The notes under the pieces are model-generated. The model was not told where the DNA came from. It worked only from the letters and a program-made list of their open reading frames with translations, and did no database searches. A stretch of 21,244 nt of DNA from JBGCDD01 sp045105075 (GTDB lineage Bacteria > Pseudomonadota > Alphaproteobacteria > Rhodobacterales > Rhodobacteraceae), in NCBI GenBank assembly GCA_045105075.1, contig JBGCDD010000175.1, positions 1 to 21,244 on the forward strand, in the 5' to 3' direction. Positions 7,551-15,558 of the stretch are shown piece by piece. The translations under genes were made by a program, and so were the position numbers. Position 1 is the first letter of the stretch. Each line of letters starts with the position of its first letter.

Positions 7551-9359
7551 ATGACATCTCAAGACACATCGTCGCCCGAAGACGAGCGGCGTTCCGGACT
7601 GCGCACCATTCGCCGCGTTGTGCCCTATCTTTGGCCCGAAGAGCCACATTGGGTGCGACGGCGCGTTGTGCTGTCCCTGGCGATGCTGATCCTGGCCAAG
7701 CTGATCGCGGTTTACACGCCGATTTTGTACAAAGGTGCAGTGGATGCGCTGGCCGAAGAAGGCGTGCCGATGCTGGCGCTTGGCGCGGTGGGACTGACGG
7801 TGGCTTATGGTGTGGCGCGCCTGATGACGGTGGGATTGCAGCAATTGCGCGATGTGTTTTTTGCGCCTGTTGCACAGCGGGCCTTGCGTCAGCTGGCGCT
7901 GGAGACGTTTCAGCACATTCACCGCTTGTCGATGCGCTATCATATCACCCGCAAGACCGGTGGGCTGTCGCGGATCATCGAGCGCGGCGTTAAAGGCGTG
8001 GAATTTCTGCTGCGGTTTATGCTGTTTTCGATTGGGCCACTGATCCTCGAGCTGGCGCTGGTGGCGATCATCCTGACCGTGTTGTTTGATGCCTGGTATC
8101 TGGCGATCGTGGTTCTGACCATCGCGCTTTACGTTTGGTTTACCTTCAAGGTCACCGAATGGCGCGTGCAACTGCGCCGTGAGATGAATGATCAGGATAC
8201 GGATGCCAATCAAAAGGCGATCGACAGCTTGCTGAACTTTGAAACGGTCAAGTATTTCGGCGCCGAGAGTCGCGAGGCGGCACGCTATGACAAAGCGATG
8301 CAAGGCTATGAAGCGGCGGCGTTGAAAACCGCTTATTCGCTGGCTTTCTTGAATTTCGGTCAATCGGTGCTGATCACCGGTGGTTTGATTGGTGTGATGG
8401 TTCTGGCCGCGTTTGGGGTGCAAAGCGGCGCGCTGACGGTGGGCGATTTCGTGATGGTCAACGCCTACATGATCCAGATCACCGTGCCGCTGAACTTTTT
8501 GGGCACGGTTTACCGCGAAATCCGCCAGGCATTGGTGGATATGGGCGAGATGTTCAATCTGCTGGAGCAGCCTGCGGAAGTCAGCGACAAGCCAGATGCG
8601 AAAGCCCTTGAGATCAAGGGCGGTGAGATCACCTTGGAGAATTTGCGCTTTGGCTATGACCCCGAGCGCGAGATCCTGAAGGGGGTCAGCCTGACTGTGC
8701 CGGCGGGGCAAAGCGTGGCCATTGTGGGGGCCACGGGGTCGGGTAAATCCACCATCGGACGGCTGTTGTTCCGGTTTTATGACGTCACGGGCGGTGCGCT
8801 CAGGATTGATGGGCAAGACTTGCGCGACATTTCCCAGGAGAGTTTGCACGACGCCATTGGGGTAGTGCCGCAGGATACGGTGCTGTTCAATGACACCATT
8901 CGCTATAACATTGCTTATGGACAGGCCGGGGCAACACCGCAGCAGATCGAACAAGCCGCCCGTGATGCTCAGATCCACGATTTTATCGAGAGTCTTCCGG
9001 CGGGGTATGACACCACGGTGGGCGAACGCGGTTTGAAACTGTCGGGCGGCGAAAAACAGCGGGTGGGCATTGCGCGCACGTTGCTGAAGGATCCGCCGAT
9101 CCTGTTGCTGGACGAAGCCACAAGTGCGCTGGACAGTGACACCGAACAAGAAATCAAAACAGCGCTGGAGCGTGCCGGCGAGGGGCGTACAGTGATCACC
9201 ATCGCGCACCGATTGAGCACGATTGCCGAAGCCGACCAGATTGTGGTTCTTGAGGCCGGTGAGATTGTCGAGCGTGGCACCCATGACGCGTTGTTGTCGC
9301 AAGCCGGACGCTATGCGCATCTGTGGAATCGCCAGCAATCGGATGATCAAGCAGCGTAA
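7551..9359 (+). CDS. Atm1-type ABC exporter (fused membrane and ATPase domains)
   Basis: This 602-residue half-transporter works as a homodimer in the inner membrane. The N-terminal half has about six transmembrane helices. Its NFETVKYFGAESREAARYD segment is a hallmark of the Atm1/ABCB7/HMT1 branch, whose members export glutathione-linked compounds or a sulfur species connected with Fe-S assembly and metal detoxification. The ATPase half is complete: Walker A GATGSGKST (393-401), signature LSGGEKQ (497-503), Walker B ILLLDEATSALD with Asp521 and Glu522, and the switch histidine His553 in IAHRLST. Length and motifs are normal. It lies 87 bp after the LysM gene on the same strand; cotranscription is possible but no functional link is evident. 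The substrate is inferred from the family only. Confidence 0.93.
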   Translation: MTSQDTSSPEDERRSGLRTIRRVVPYLWPEEPHWVRRRVVLSLAMLILAKLIAVYTPILYKGAVDALAEEGVPMLALGAVGLTVAYGVARLMTVGLQQLRDVFFAPVAQRALRQLALETFQHIHRLSMRYHITRKTGGLSRIIERGVKGVEFLLRFMLFSIGPLILELALVAIILTVLFDAWYLAIVVLTIALYVWFTFKVTEWRVQLRREMNDQDTDANQKAIDSLLNFETVKYFGAESREAARYDKAMQGYEAAALKTAYSLAFLNFGQSVLITGGLIGVMVLAAFGVQSGALTVGDFVMVNAYMIQITVPLNFLGTVYREIRQALVDMGEMFNLLEQPAEVSDKPDAKALEIKGGEITLENLRFGYDPEREILKGVSLTVPAGQSVAIVGATGSGKSTIGRLLFRFYDVTGGALRIDGQDLRDISQESLHDAIGVVPQDTVLFNDTIRYNIAYGQAGATPQQIEQAARDAQIHDFIESLPAGYDTTVGERGLKLSGGEKQRVGIARTLLKDPPILLLDEATSALDSDTEQEIKTALERAGEGRTVITIAHRLSTIAEADQIVVLEAGEIVERGTHDALLSQAGRYAHLWNRQQSDDQAA

Positions 9360-9400
9360 CCACGCCGAACTAGCGCGGTTACGCCCCATAATCCAAAGGC

Positions 9401-9464
9401 GTGCGCTGGCGCGCACATTACATGTTTTGTCCGCCCCATGGCCAATTTTTGGGGATAGGGCGGA
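9401..9464. terminator. Possible bidirectional terminator between converging genes
   Basis: This 118-bp gap between converging genes holds two hairpins. GTGCGC/GCGCAC has a 4-base loop at 9401-9416. TCCGCCC at 9430-9436 pairs with GGGCGGA at 9458-9464, and an alternative inner stem CCCCA/TGGGG lies at 9434-9454 beside a five-T run. Neither is a textbook terminator with a long T-tract after the stem, but position and symmetry suit transcript ends from both sides. Confidence 0.35.
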
Positions 9465-9478
9465 GGTAGGCGCCTAAA

Positions 9479-12400
9479 TCATTCTGCGGCTTTGAGCGGC
9501 GCGCTGATGGTGGATGTTCGGGCTGGCATGGCAACGGGCGCCATGTCGTCCCAAATGATTTCGGTTGTGGGCAGTTTGCGGGCCACGCGGGCCAGGGCCA
9601 TATCGCGTGCGATGCGGGTGCCGCGCCCGCCGGTGATACGCACCAGCAGTTTGGCCATCCACAGCGCATAGGTGCTGATCCAGACCCGCAGAGCAAGGAA
9701 TGAGGGCGTAACGATCAGTGTCAGCACAGTGGCGATGCCCAGGCCAAACACCACCGCCGTGGCCAGTTGCTTCCACCACAGCGAGGTCGGGCTGTCGATG
9801 CTATAGCCACCGCCGATAAAGTCGAGGCTGAGGCCAAACATCATCGGAGCAAGGCCTGCCATCGTGGTGATTGTGGTCAGCAGCACCGGGCGAATCCGCG
9901 CCTCGGCCGTGCGCACGATGGCTTCGATCCGGGGCATGTAACGGCTGTATTCCTGGTAGGTGTCGATCAGAACAATGTTGTTGTTCACCACGATCCCGGC
10001 CAAAGCCACGATGCCTGTGCCGGTCATGATGATCGAAAACGGCTGGTTCATCACCATCATCCCGATCAGCACGCCAGTGGTCGACAACACAACCGCCAGC
10101 AGCACCAGCACCGAGTTGTAAAACGAATTGAACTGCGCCAGCAGGATGATGAACATCAGCCCCAGTGCGCCCATGAAAGCGTTCTGCAAAAAGGCGCCTG
10201 ACTCGGCCTGTTCTTCCTGATCGCCGGTCCATTCCCAGGCCACGGAAGCTGGAAAGGGGTTGGTGTCCAGCCATGTGGTCAGCGCCGCAATCCGCTCGTT
10301 GGCATTGATCGGCACGATACGTCCGTCATTGTCGAGCGCGTTGCGCAGTTGATCCGCTGAGGCCGCGCCAATCAGGTCCATCACTTCGTACAGGTCGCCA
10401 TTGTCGCGGGTGATCACGCTGCCACCGCTGGACTCGGCGCCGTCGGGTAGGGCACGCAACAAAGCGAGGCTTTGATCATCTGCGTTAAGCACTTTGGACA
10501 GGCCCGCGCCCACGTCAGCTTTGACGTCGTAAAACCGTTGCTGATCGATGCGGCTGATCTTGGCCAGTTTGGCCACCGGTTGGCGGGTGATGAAGTTGCT
10601 GAGCGGGACCAGACCGTCGCTGGTGCGCACTTTCAACGTATCAAGCGTGCTGAGCACACGGTCATCCTCGGGCAGGCGCACGCGGATTTCGATTTCTTCG
10701 TCCGACGTGTCAACGCGCATCGTGTCCAACAGAATGCCACGGGTGACCAGCTGCACCATGGCGCCAACGGTTGCCACATCGGCGCCGAAGCGGCCGGCTT
10801 TTTCCACATCGACGTCGATCTGCCAATCGATGCCGGGCAGGGGCAGGGTGTCTTCGATCTTGATCAACCCAGGCGTCGCATCGAACTGGGCGCGCGCGAT
10901 CTCGGTGGCGCGGGTCAGGTCTTGCCAGCCGTCGGCTTTCAGGCGCAAGTGCAACGGTTTGCCACTGGCCGGGCCTTGTTCAAGCGCCAGGATCTCGGCT
11001 TCGAACCCGGGCAGTTTGGCGAGTTCGGTGTTCAACTGCGCGATCACGTAATCCCCGTCAAAATCGGGGGCGGTTATTTCGCGTGTGAAACGGCCATCCA
11101 TGAACGCTTCGTCCACTTTGGGGCGATCTTCCCAAGGGATCATTTCGAACTGAACCTGACCGATGGTGTCCTGGGGCGATTGCTGGCCGGGACCACCGGT
11201 GTCAAGCCCGCCATCGCCAGCGAAAGCAAAGACGTTGATCACGGCGGGGTGCGCGCTGATCACATCTTCGACCTGTTTGACCATGCGATCGGATTCCATG
11301 AGGGAAATGTTTCCGCGGGCGCGCACATAGACAGTGGCCTGTTCGGGTTCGGATTCCACAAAGAATTCAACGCCGTTCGAGTTGGCCGGGAACAGCACAA
11401 AAGAGATATAGAACACTGTCGCGAACACGCCGCCAATGGCGACCAATGGCATCACCGGATTGCCTGCAATCAGCTTGATCACCCAGCCAAATGGGCTTAG
11501 GCGATAGCCCGCACGCACCCGGCGCGCCCGGCGTTCGATGCGCGCGGCCCCAAGCGTGATTGAGGCGGCAAAGGCGCCCGCCAGAAAGATCACAGCTCCG
11601 GCAAGAGAGCCCGCAGCGCCGCCGATGGGCAGCAGATACATCGGGTTCAGCACCTGCATGGCGCCAATAAACATCGTGTAAAGCGCAGGCGGCACCAACA
11701 TCGCACGCACCACCCAAGGCAGTTTGGCGCGCAACACGTCTGAGGTAGAGCCGAACAGACGGCTCATCCGGCCAGTGACACCGCCCATCACGGGCAGATA
11801 GACCAGCGCGACAACCAGCGAGGCCGACAGCACAAAGATCAGCGTGACGGGCAACATGCCCATGAACTGGCCGGGCACGCCGGGCCAGAACAGCATGGGC
11901 AGAAACGCGCACAAGGTGGTCGCAGTTGATGACACGATGGGCCAGAACATGCGTTGGGCGGCCTCGACATAGGCCTGCATCGGGCCGACGCCTTCCTTGA
12001 TGCGTTTGTCGGCATATTCCACAACCACGATCGCACCGTCCACCAGCATGCCAACAGCCAGGATCAGGCCAAACATCACGATGTTGGAGATCGTTACCCC
12101 CATCACCGCCAAAAACGCGAAACACAGCAGAAACGACGTGGGAATGGCGAAGCCAACCAGCAAAGCGGCGCGGCTGCCAAGGGCACTGAGCACAACAATC
12201 ATGACCAGCGCGACGGCGGTCAGAACCGAGCCTTCCAGCTGGCTGACCATGCTGCCGACCACCCGGCTTTGGTCATTGCTGGTGCCGACGCGCACGGCGG
12301 CTTGCAGCTCTTCGGGCCACTTCGCTTTTGAGGTGTCGATGGTGTCTTTGATCAAAGCCACCGTGTCGATCAGGTTGAAGCCTTTGCGTTTGACAACCTG

Positions 12401-13243
12401 CAACGCCACGGTGTTTTCGCCATCAAACCGGGCGGTGCCTTCGCGGTCTTCAAAGGTAAAGTTGATCTGTGCCAGATCGCCCAGCGTCACCACGCGGTCG
12501 CCATTGGTTTTCACCGGCAGGTTGTACACATCACGCGGTTCGTCGAAGGATGATGGAATCTTGACGCTGAACGTACCCTGATTGGTTTCGATCTCACCGG
12601 CGGCGATCAGCTGGTTGTTGTTTTGCACCACGTTGATCAGCTCAAGCGCGGTCACGTTATAGGCTTCAAGGCGCAACGGGTCGATCACGACTTCAAGCAT
12701 TTCGTCGCGGTTGCCAGCAATGCCGGCCTCCAGCACCGCATCAAGCGCTTCAAGATCGTCCTGCAAGTCCTTGGCAATCTTGGCCATTGTGCGTTCGGGC
12801 ACGGCCCCTGTCAGGTTGACAATGACGATGGGGAATTCGGAAAAGTTGATCTCGGCAATCGAATATTGCTCGGCACCGTCGGGGAATTCGCCTTGTGCGG
12901 CGTTCATCCCGTCGCGCACATCGGCCATGATCGCGGTCTTGTCCCAGCCGAATTCAAACTCCATCACAACGTTGGCATAGTTTTCCGACGCGGTGCCGGT
13001 CATCTTTTTCAATCCGTCCAGATCCGCCATTTCGGTTTCGATTGGCTTGACCAAAAGGCTTTCGGAATCTTCGGCGGAAATGCCGGGAAACTGCACCGAA
13101 ACGATCAGCGCAGGGATTTCGATATCGGGCTCGCCTTCTTTTGGCAGGCTCCAATAGGCAAAGCCGCCGATGACCAGAGACAAGCCAATAAAGGCCAGAA
13201 CCATACGGGCCCGTTCGGCGGCCCAATCGACAATACCGGTCAC
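9479..13243 (-). CDS. RND-family efflux permease (HAE-1 type), unusually long
   Basis: This 1254-residue inner-membrane pump belongs to the AcrB/MdtC-like resistance-nodulation-division family, which is proton driven and usually forms a trimer with an adaptor and an outer-membrane channel. Family marks include the N-terminal helix followed by PKEGEPDIEIP, PGISAEDSESLLVKPIE, the TM4 segment GMLVDGAIVVVE (398-409) and ALAGIVVNNNIVLIDTYQEY. TM4 has Asp402-Gly403 where AcrB has two aspartates. The TM6-TM7 interval (about 487-595) is roughly 110 residues, against about 40 in AcrB, and contains two extra hydrophobic segments (about 511-532 and 540-563). The second periplasmic loop is also enlarged. 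Translation starts at a GTG behind a full AGGAGGT site and overlaps the adaptor stop by 4 bp (GTGA). No outer-membrane factor is in the window, and the substrate is unknown. Confidence 0.93.
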   Translation of the reverse strand: MTGIVDWAAERARMVLAFIGLSLVIGGFAYWSLPKEGEPDIEIPALIVSVQFPGISAEDSESLLVKPIETEMADLDGLKKMTGTASENYANVVMEFEFGWDKTAIMADVRDGMNAAQGEFPDGAEQYSIAEINFSEFPIVIVNLTGAVPERTMAKIAKDLQDDLEALDAVLEAGIAGNRDEMLEVVIDPLRLEAYNVTALELINVVQNNNQLIAAGEIETNQGTFSVKIPSSFDEPRDVYNLPVKTNGDRVVTLGDLAQINFTFEDREGTARFDGENTVALQVVKRKGFNLIDTVALIKDTIDTSKAKWPEELQAAVRVGTSNDQSRVVGSMVSQLEGSVLTAVALVMIVVLSALGSRAALLVGFAIPTSFLLCFAFLAVMGVTISNIVMFGLILAVGMLVDGAIVVVEYADKRIKEGVGPMQAYVEAAQRMFWPIVSSTATTLCAFLPMLFWPGVPGQFMGMLPVTLIFVLSASLVVALVYLPVMGGVTGRMSRLFGSTSDVLRAKLPWVVRAMLVPPALYTMFIGAMQVLNPMYLLPIGGAAGSLAGAVIFLAGAFAASITLGAARIERRARRVRAGYRLSPFGWVIKLIAGNPVMPLVAIGGVFATVFYISFVLFPANSNGVEFFVESEPEQATVYVRARGNISLMESDRMVKQVEDVISAHPAVINVFAFAGDGGLDTGGPGQQSPQDTIGQVQFEMIPWEDRPKVDEAFMDGRFTREITAPDFDGDYVIAQLNTELAKLPGFEAEILALEQGPASGKPLHLRLKADGWQDLTRATEIARAQFDATPGLIKIEDTLPLPGIDWQIDVDVEKAGRFGADVATVGAMVQLVTRGILLDTMRVDTSDEEIEIRVRLPEDDRVLSTLDTLKVRTSDGLVPLSNFITRQPVAKLAKISRIDQQRFYDVKADVGAGLSKVLNADDQSLALLRALPDGAESSGGSVITRDNGDLYEVMDLIGAASADQLRNALDNDGRIVPINANERIAALTTWLDTNPFPASVAWEWTGDQEEQAESGAFLQNAFMGALGLMFIILLAQFNSFYNSVLVLLAVVLSTTGVLIGMMVMNQPFSIIMTGTGIVALAGIVVNNNIVLIDTYQEYSRYMPRIEAIVRTAEARIRPVLLTTITTMAGLAPMMFGLSLDFIGGGYSIDSPTSLWWKQLATAVVFGLGIATVLTLIVTPSFLALRVWISTYALWMAKLLVRITGGRGTRIARDMALARVARKLPTTEIIWDDMAPVAMPARTSTISAPLKAAE

Positions 13244-14511
13244 GGTTTTACCTCCTGGAAAGTCGGCTTGACGGTGACGCCAGCGGTCACAAAGTCCTGG
13301 CCAACAACGATAATATCGACCTCTTCGGGCAAACCCGACAGCCAGACCCCATCGATGTCATCGCGCACCAGACGCACGGGCATGAACTCAACCACATTGG
13401 CATCGTTCACGGTGCGCACCCCCAATTGCCCATCATTGTTCAAGGTCAAAGCCGATTGCGACAAACGGTGCGCCTTGGCCCCATCCGCAGCAATCAGCAA
13501 TGTGGCGGTTTGCCCGTCGCGCAGCGCCAAATCAGGGTTCGGGACATCGATTTCAACCAAGAACGTCCGCGTGGTCGGATCGGCAGAGCGGCTGAGGAAG
13601 GTCACATTGCCCTGCACCCGCTGCCCCCCGGTCAATTCCGCGCCCGCCAGTGCACCAACCTGAATGCGATGCACTTCGGTTTCCGGCACGTAGGCGATCA
13701 GCTTGATCGGGTCGAGCTGGATCACTGTGGCGCACAGACTGCCGGGCTGCATCAGGCTGCCCAATTCGGCGGCATCCGATTCCAAAAGGCCCTCGAATGG
13801 CGCGGTGATGGTCAAACGTTCAATTTCGCGCTCGGCGCCTGCAACAGCGGCCGCTGCGGCTTCGATGCCAGATTGCGCGGTTTCAAGACCAGACTTGGCC
13901 GAGGCAATGCCGGCTTCGGCAGAGCGCACTGATGCTTGGGTCGCCGCCAGCCGGGTTTCAGAGGCATAGCCGCCTTTGGACAGTTTTGAGGCCGCGTTGT
14001 TGTTGATCATTGCCTCATCAAGGCGGGCCATTGCTTCTTGCAACCGGGCCTCGGATTCGGGCACGCGGCTTTTGGCTTCGGACAGGCGGGCGCGGGTTTC
14101 GGCCAGGCTGGCCATACGGGTGCCGGGATCAAGCTGGCAGAGCAAATCGCCCGCTTTGACAAAAGCGCCCTTGCGCAGCGGTTCTGAAACCACGCGGGCC
14201 GAGGTTTCGGCGCGCACTTCGACCTGGCGCAAAGCCTTGGTCTGACCGCGCAACACCACAGCACTGTCAATGGTTTGCACCTTGGATCGCACCGCAACCA
14301 CACCGATCACCGGCAATTTCGACGCCGCCGCTTTGATCACGTCGCCCGTGCCTGACGCAAGCGTGCCCGACGCAACAGCATCAGGCGGCGTTTCATCCTG
14401 CACGTCAACGTCATTGCCGCGCGCAAACGCCAACAGCGCGTCACGCTCAAATACCGCTCCGTAGAGTCCAAGCGTCACCAAAACAGCAGTGATAATTGGG
14501 ATCAGTCGCAT
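13240..14511 (-). CDS. RND efflux periplasmic adaptor (membrane fusion protein)
   Basis: This 423-residue HlyD/AcrA-family adaptor links the RND permease to an outer-membrane channel. An N-terminal signal anchor (MRLIPIITAVLVTLGLYGAV) is followed by a low-complexity Asp/Ala/Ser segment. The lipoyl halves are VLRGQTKALRQVEVRAETSARV with KGAFVKAGDLLCQLD before, and ITAPFEGLLESDAAELGSL after, a long alpha-helical hairpin (about 130-235, heptad-like Ala/Glu/Arg sequence such as ARLSEAKSRVPESEARLQEA). Beta-barrel and membrane-proximal parts follow (VTFLSRSADPTTRTFLVEI, LRDGQTATLLI). I chose the ATG at 14511 because it begins the anchor and has GGGAAGG upstream; the frame extends 11 codons further without such support. 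It is the first gene of a two-gene operon with the permease and is probably controlled from the operator-like palindrome at 14620-14637. Confidence 0.92.
   Translation of the reverse strand: MRLIPIITAVLVTLGLYGAVFERDALLAFARGNDVDVQDETPPDAVASGTLASGTGDVIKAAASKLPVIGVVAVRSKVQTIDSAVVLRGQTKALRQVEVRAETSARVVSEPLRKGAFVKAGDLLCQLDPGTRMASLAETRARLSEAKSRVPESEARLQEAMARLDEAMINNNAASKLSKGGYASETRLAATQASVRSAEAGIASAKSGLETAQSGIEAAAAAVAGAEREIERLTITAPFEGLLESDAAELGSLMQPGSLCATVIQLDPIKLIAYVPETEVHRIQVGALAGAELTGGQRVQGNVTFLSRSADPTTRTFLVEIDVPNPDLALRDGQTATLLIAADGAKAHRLSQSALTLNNDGQLGVRTVNDANVVEFMPVRLVRDDIDGVWLSGLPEEVDIIVVGQDFVTAGVTVKPTFQEVKP
13250..13256 (-). promoter_or_regulatory. Consensus ribosome-binding site for the GTG-started RND gene
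   Basis: On the minus strand AGGAGGT stands six bases before the GTG at 13243-13241, inside the last codons of the adaptor gene. The perfect site and the GTGA overlap together fix this non-ATG start and indicate termination-reinitiation coupling of the pump to its adaptor. Confidence 0.75.
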
Positions 14512-14597
14512 TGTGTGCCTTCCCTCAGCAACATCGAGTGTCAAACGTATGGGGCATCCCCGCCCTCGGTTCAGACAAAGATCATCATCCGATAGAG

Positions 14598-14603
14598 ATC
14601 ATA
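14598..14603 (-). promoter_or_regulatory. Candidate -10 box of the RND operon
   Basis: Read on the minus strand this is TATGAT, a five-of-six match to TATAAT, about 87 bp before the adaptor start. The matching -35 region falls on the palindrome at 14620-14637 and is poor, as is common for promoters controlled by a bound regulator. Confidence 0.35.
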
Positions 14604-14619
14604 TATGGTGAGTACTACG

Positions 14620-14637
14620 CTAAACTAACCAGTTCAG
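14620..14637. promoter_or_regulatory. Operator-like palindrome upstream of the RND operon
   Basis: CTAAACTaaccAGTTCAG has 7-bp arms with one mismatch and a 4-bp centre. It covers the expected -35 position of the minus-strand promoter, so a bound dimer could block transcription of the adaptor-pump operon. RND operons are often controlled by TetR- or MarR-type repressors, but no regulator gene lies in the window, so the binding protein is unknown. Confidence 0.4.
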
Positions 14638-14722
14638 ATTATTTTTTTTCACCCGCATGCGCAAGCTCTGGCGACTTTGTGCGCGCCCGATGTCTTGGCT
14701 TGGCAACAGATGCACGCTAAAG

Positions 14723-14734
14723 GAAACATGTTTC
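14723..14734. repeat. Perfect 12-bp palindrome upstream of the yfgM-like gene
   Basis: GAAACATGTTTC is a perfect palindrome ending six bases before TTGACC, the best -35 candidate for the plus-strand cluster. The location suits a regulator site, but nothing in the sequence identifies the protein. Confidence 0.45.
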
Positions 14735-14828
14735 ACGACGTTGACCTTTGGTTTGACGCAAAAAACAGTGCCAGACGTGGCCAAAAACGGCGCAAAAGCC
14801 AAACGACGACGCAACAGAAGGGCAAGCC

Positions 14829-15503
14829 ATGAGCGACAGCGACAGTTTCATCGATGAGGTGACCGAAGAGGTGCGCCGCGACCATCTTTACGGGCTGCTG
14901 CGCCGGTATGGCTGGATTGCGGTCTTGGCGATTGTTTTGATTGTTGGCGGCGCCGCTTTCAATGAATATCGCAAATCCCAACGGGCGGCTTCGGCACAAC
15001 AGCTTGGCGATCAGGTGTTGGCCGCAATGCGCAGCAATGGCGCCGAGGCGCGCGCCGCCGAGCTGTCATCGATCACCGCCGACTCGGCCGGTGGCAATGC
15101 GGTTATCGACTTTATGCTGGCCGCTGCCCAGGTCGAGGCGGGTCAAATTCCGGCGGCTGTGGCCGCGCTTGACTCAATTGCAACAAACGGTGATCTGCCC
15201 GAAATCTACCGCCAGATTGCCAGCTTCAAGGCATTGACCCTGCAAACCGACAGCCTGTCAGCAGCCGAAAGACGCTTGCAATTCGAGGCTTTGGCCCAAC
15301 CCGGCGCGCCGCTGCGACTGCTGGCACAAGAACAATTGGCGCTGATTGATGTTGCCGAAGGTGACACCCAAGCGGCGATTGATCGCCTGCAGGCCATTCT
15401 CCAGGACGCCGAATCCAGCGGTGACTTGCAACAGCGCGCCCAGCAGGTGATTGTGGCGTTGGGGGGCACACCGGAACCGCGCAGCTTTGAGCAGCAGGGG
15501 TAA
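14829..15503 (+). CDS. YfgM-like periplasmic TPR protein, ancillary to the Sec translocon
   Basis: This 224-residue protein has a cytoplasmic N-terminus (about 27 residues, acidic then Arg-rich), one membrane helix (about 28-45, GWIAVLAIVLIVGGAAF) and a periplasmic helical domain of tetratricopeptide type (for example AAAQVEAGQIPAAVAALDSI and AEGDTQAAIDRLQAIL). This matches the YfgM family; E. coli YfgM associates with SecYEG and with PpiD and helps hand over exported proteins. The assignment is strengthened by the following bamB and der, the same order as in E. coli. AGAAGGG six bases before the ATG is a good ribosome site. It is likely the first gene of this cluster. Sequence divergence from the enterobacterial protein leaves the exact function inferred. 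Confidence 0.82.
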   Translation: MSDSDSFIDEVTEEVRRDHLYGLLRRYGWIAVLAIVLIVGGAAFNEYRKSQRAASAQQLGDQVLAAMRSNGAEARAAELSSITADSAGGNAVIDFMLAAAQVEAGQIPAAVAALDSIATNGDLPEIYRQIASFKALTLQTDSLSAAERRLQFEALAQPGAPLRLLAQEQLALIDVAEGDTQAAIDRLQAILQDAESSGDLQQRAQQVIVALGGTPEPRSFEQQG

Positions 15504-15558
15504 CCGGGGCGCTCGTCCTGCGCCGGTCGGCGCGTTGAAGTCAGACAGGCCATTGAAT

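Larger units (their letters stand above)
14512..14828. promoter_or_regulatory. 317-bp divergent control region
   Basis: This is the longest non-coding stretch of the window, between the divergent RND operon and the yfgM-bamB-der cluster. Its centre (about 14590-14655) is clearly A+T-richer than its flanks and carries a T8 run. It contains a candidate minus-strand -10, an imperfect palindrome and a perfect 12-bp palindrome (separate entries). A TTGACC at 14741-14746 could be a -35 for the plus-strand genes, but no good -10 follows at 17 bp. Short open frames inside it have no supporting features. Confidence 0.6.

Noticed and set aside
7023..9416. A 797-codon open frame on the minus strand opposite the Atm1-type exporter
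   Set aside because: Its protein is rich in His, Gln and Arg, has no recognisable domain, and mirrors a gene with complete ABC motifs on the other strand. It is the usual antisense shadow of high-G+C third-position codons.
10472..11500. A 342-codon plus-strand frame, and a similar one at 12623-13663, inside the RND genes
   Set aside because: Both lie wholly antisense to well-supported pump and adaptor sequence and show the same His/Phe/Asp-rich shadow composition without domains or ribosome sites.
14729..14737. TGTTTCACG resembling the left half of the chromosomal parS site
   Set aside because: The right half (TGAAACA) is absent and no parA or parB genes are nearby, so this is most likely a chance match adjoining the palindrome.
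14657..14857. Short open frames (64-66 codons) on both strands within the divergent control region
   Set aside because: They have no ribosome site, domain or signal sequence. One overlaps the start of the YfgM-like gene in another frame.
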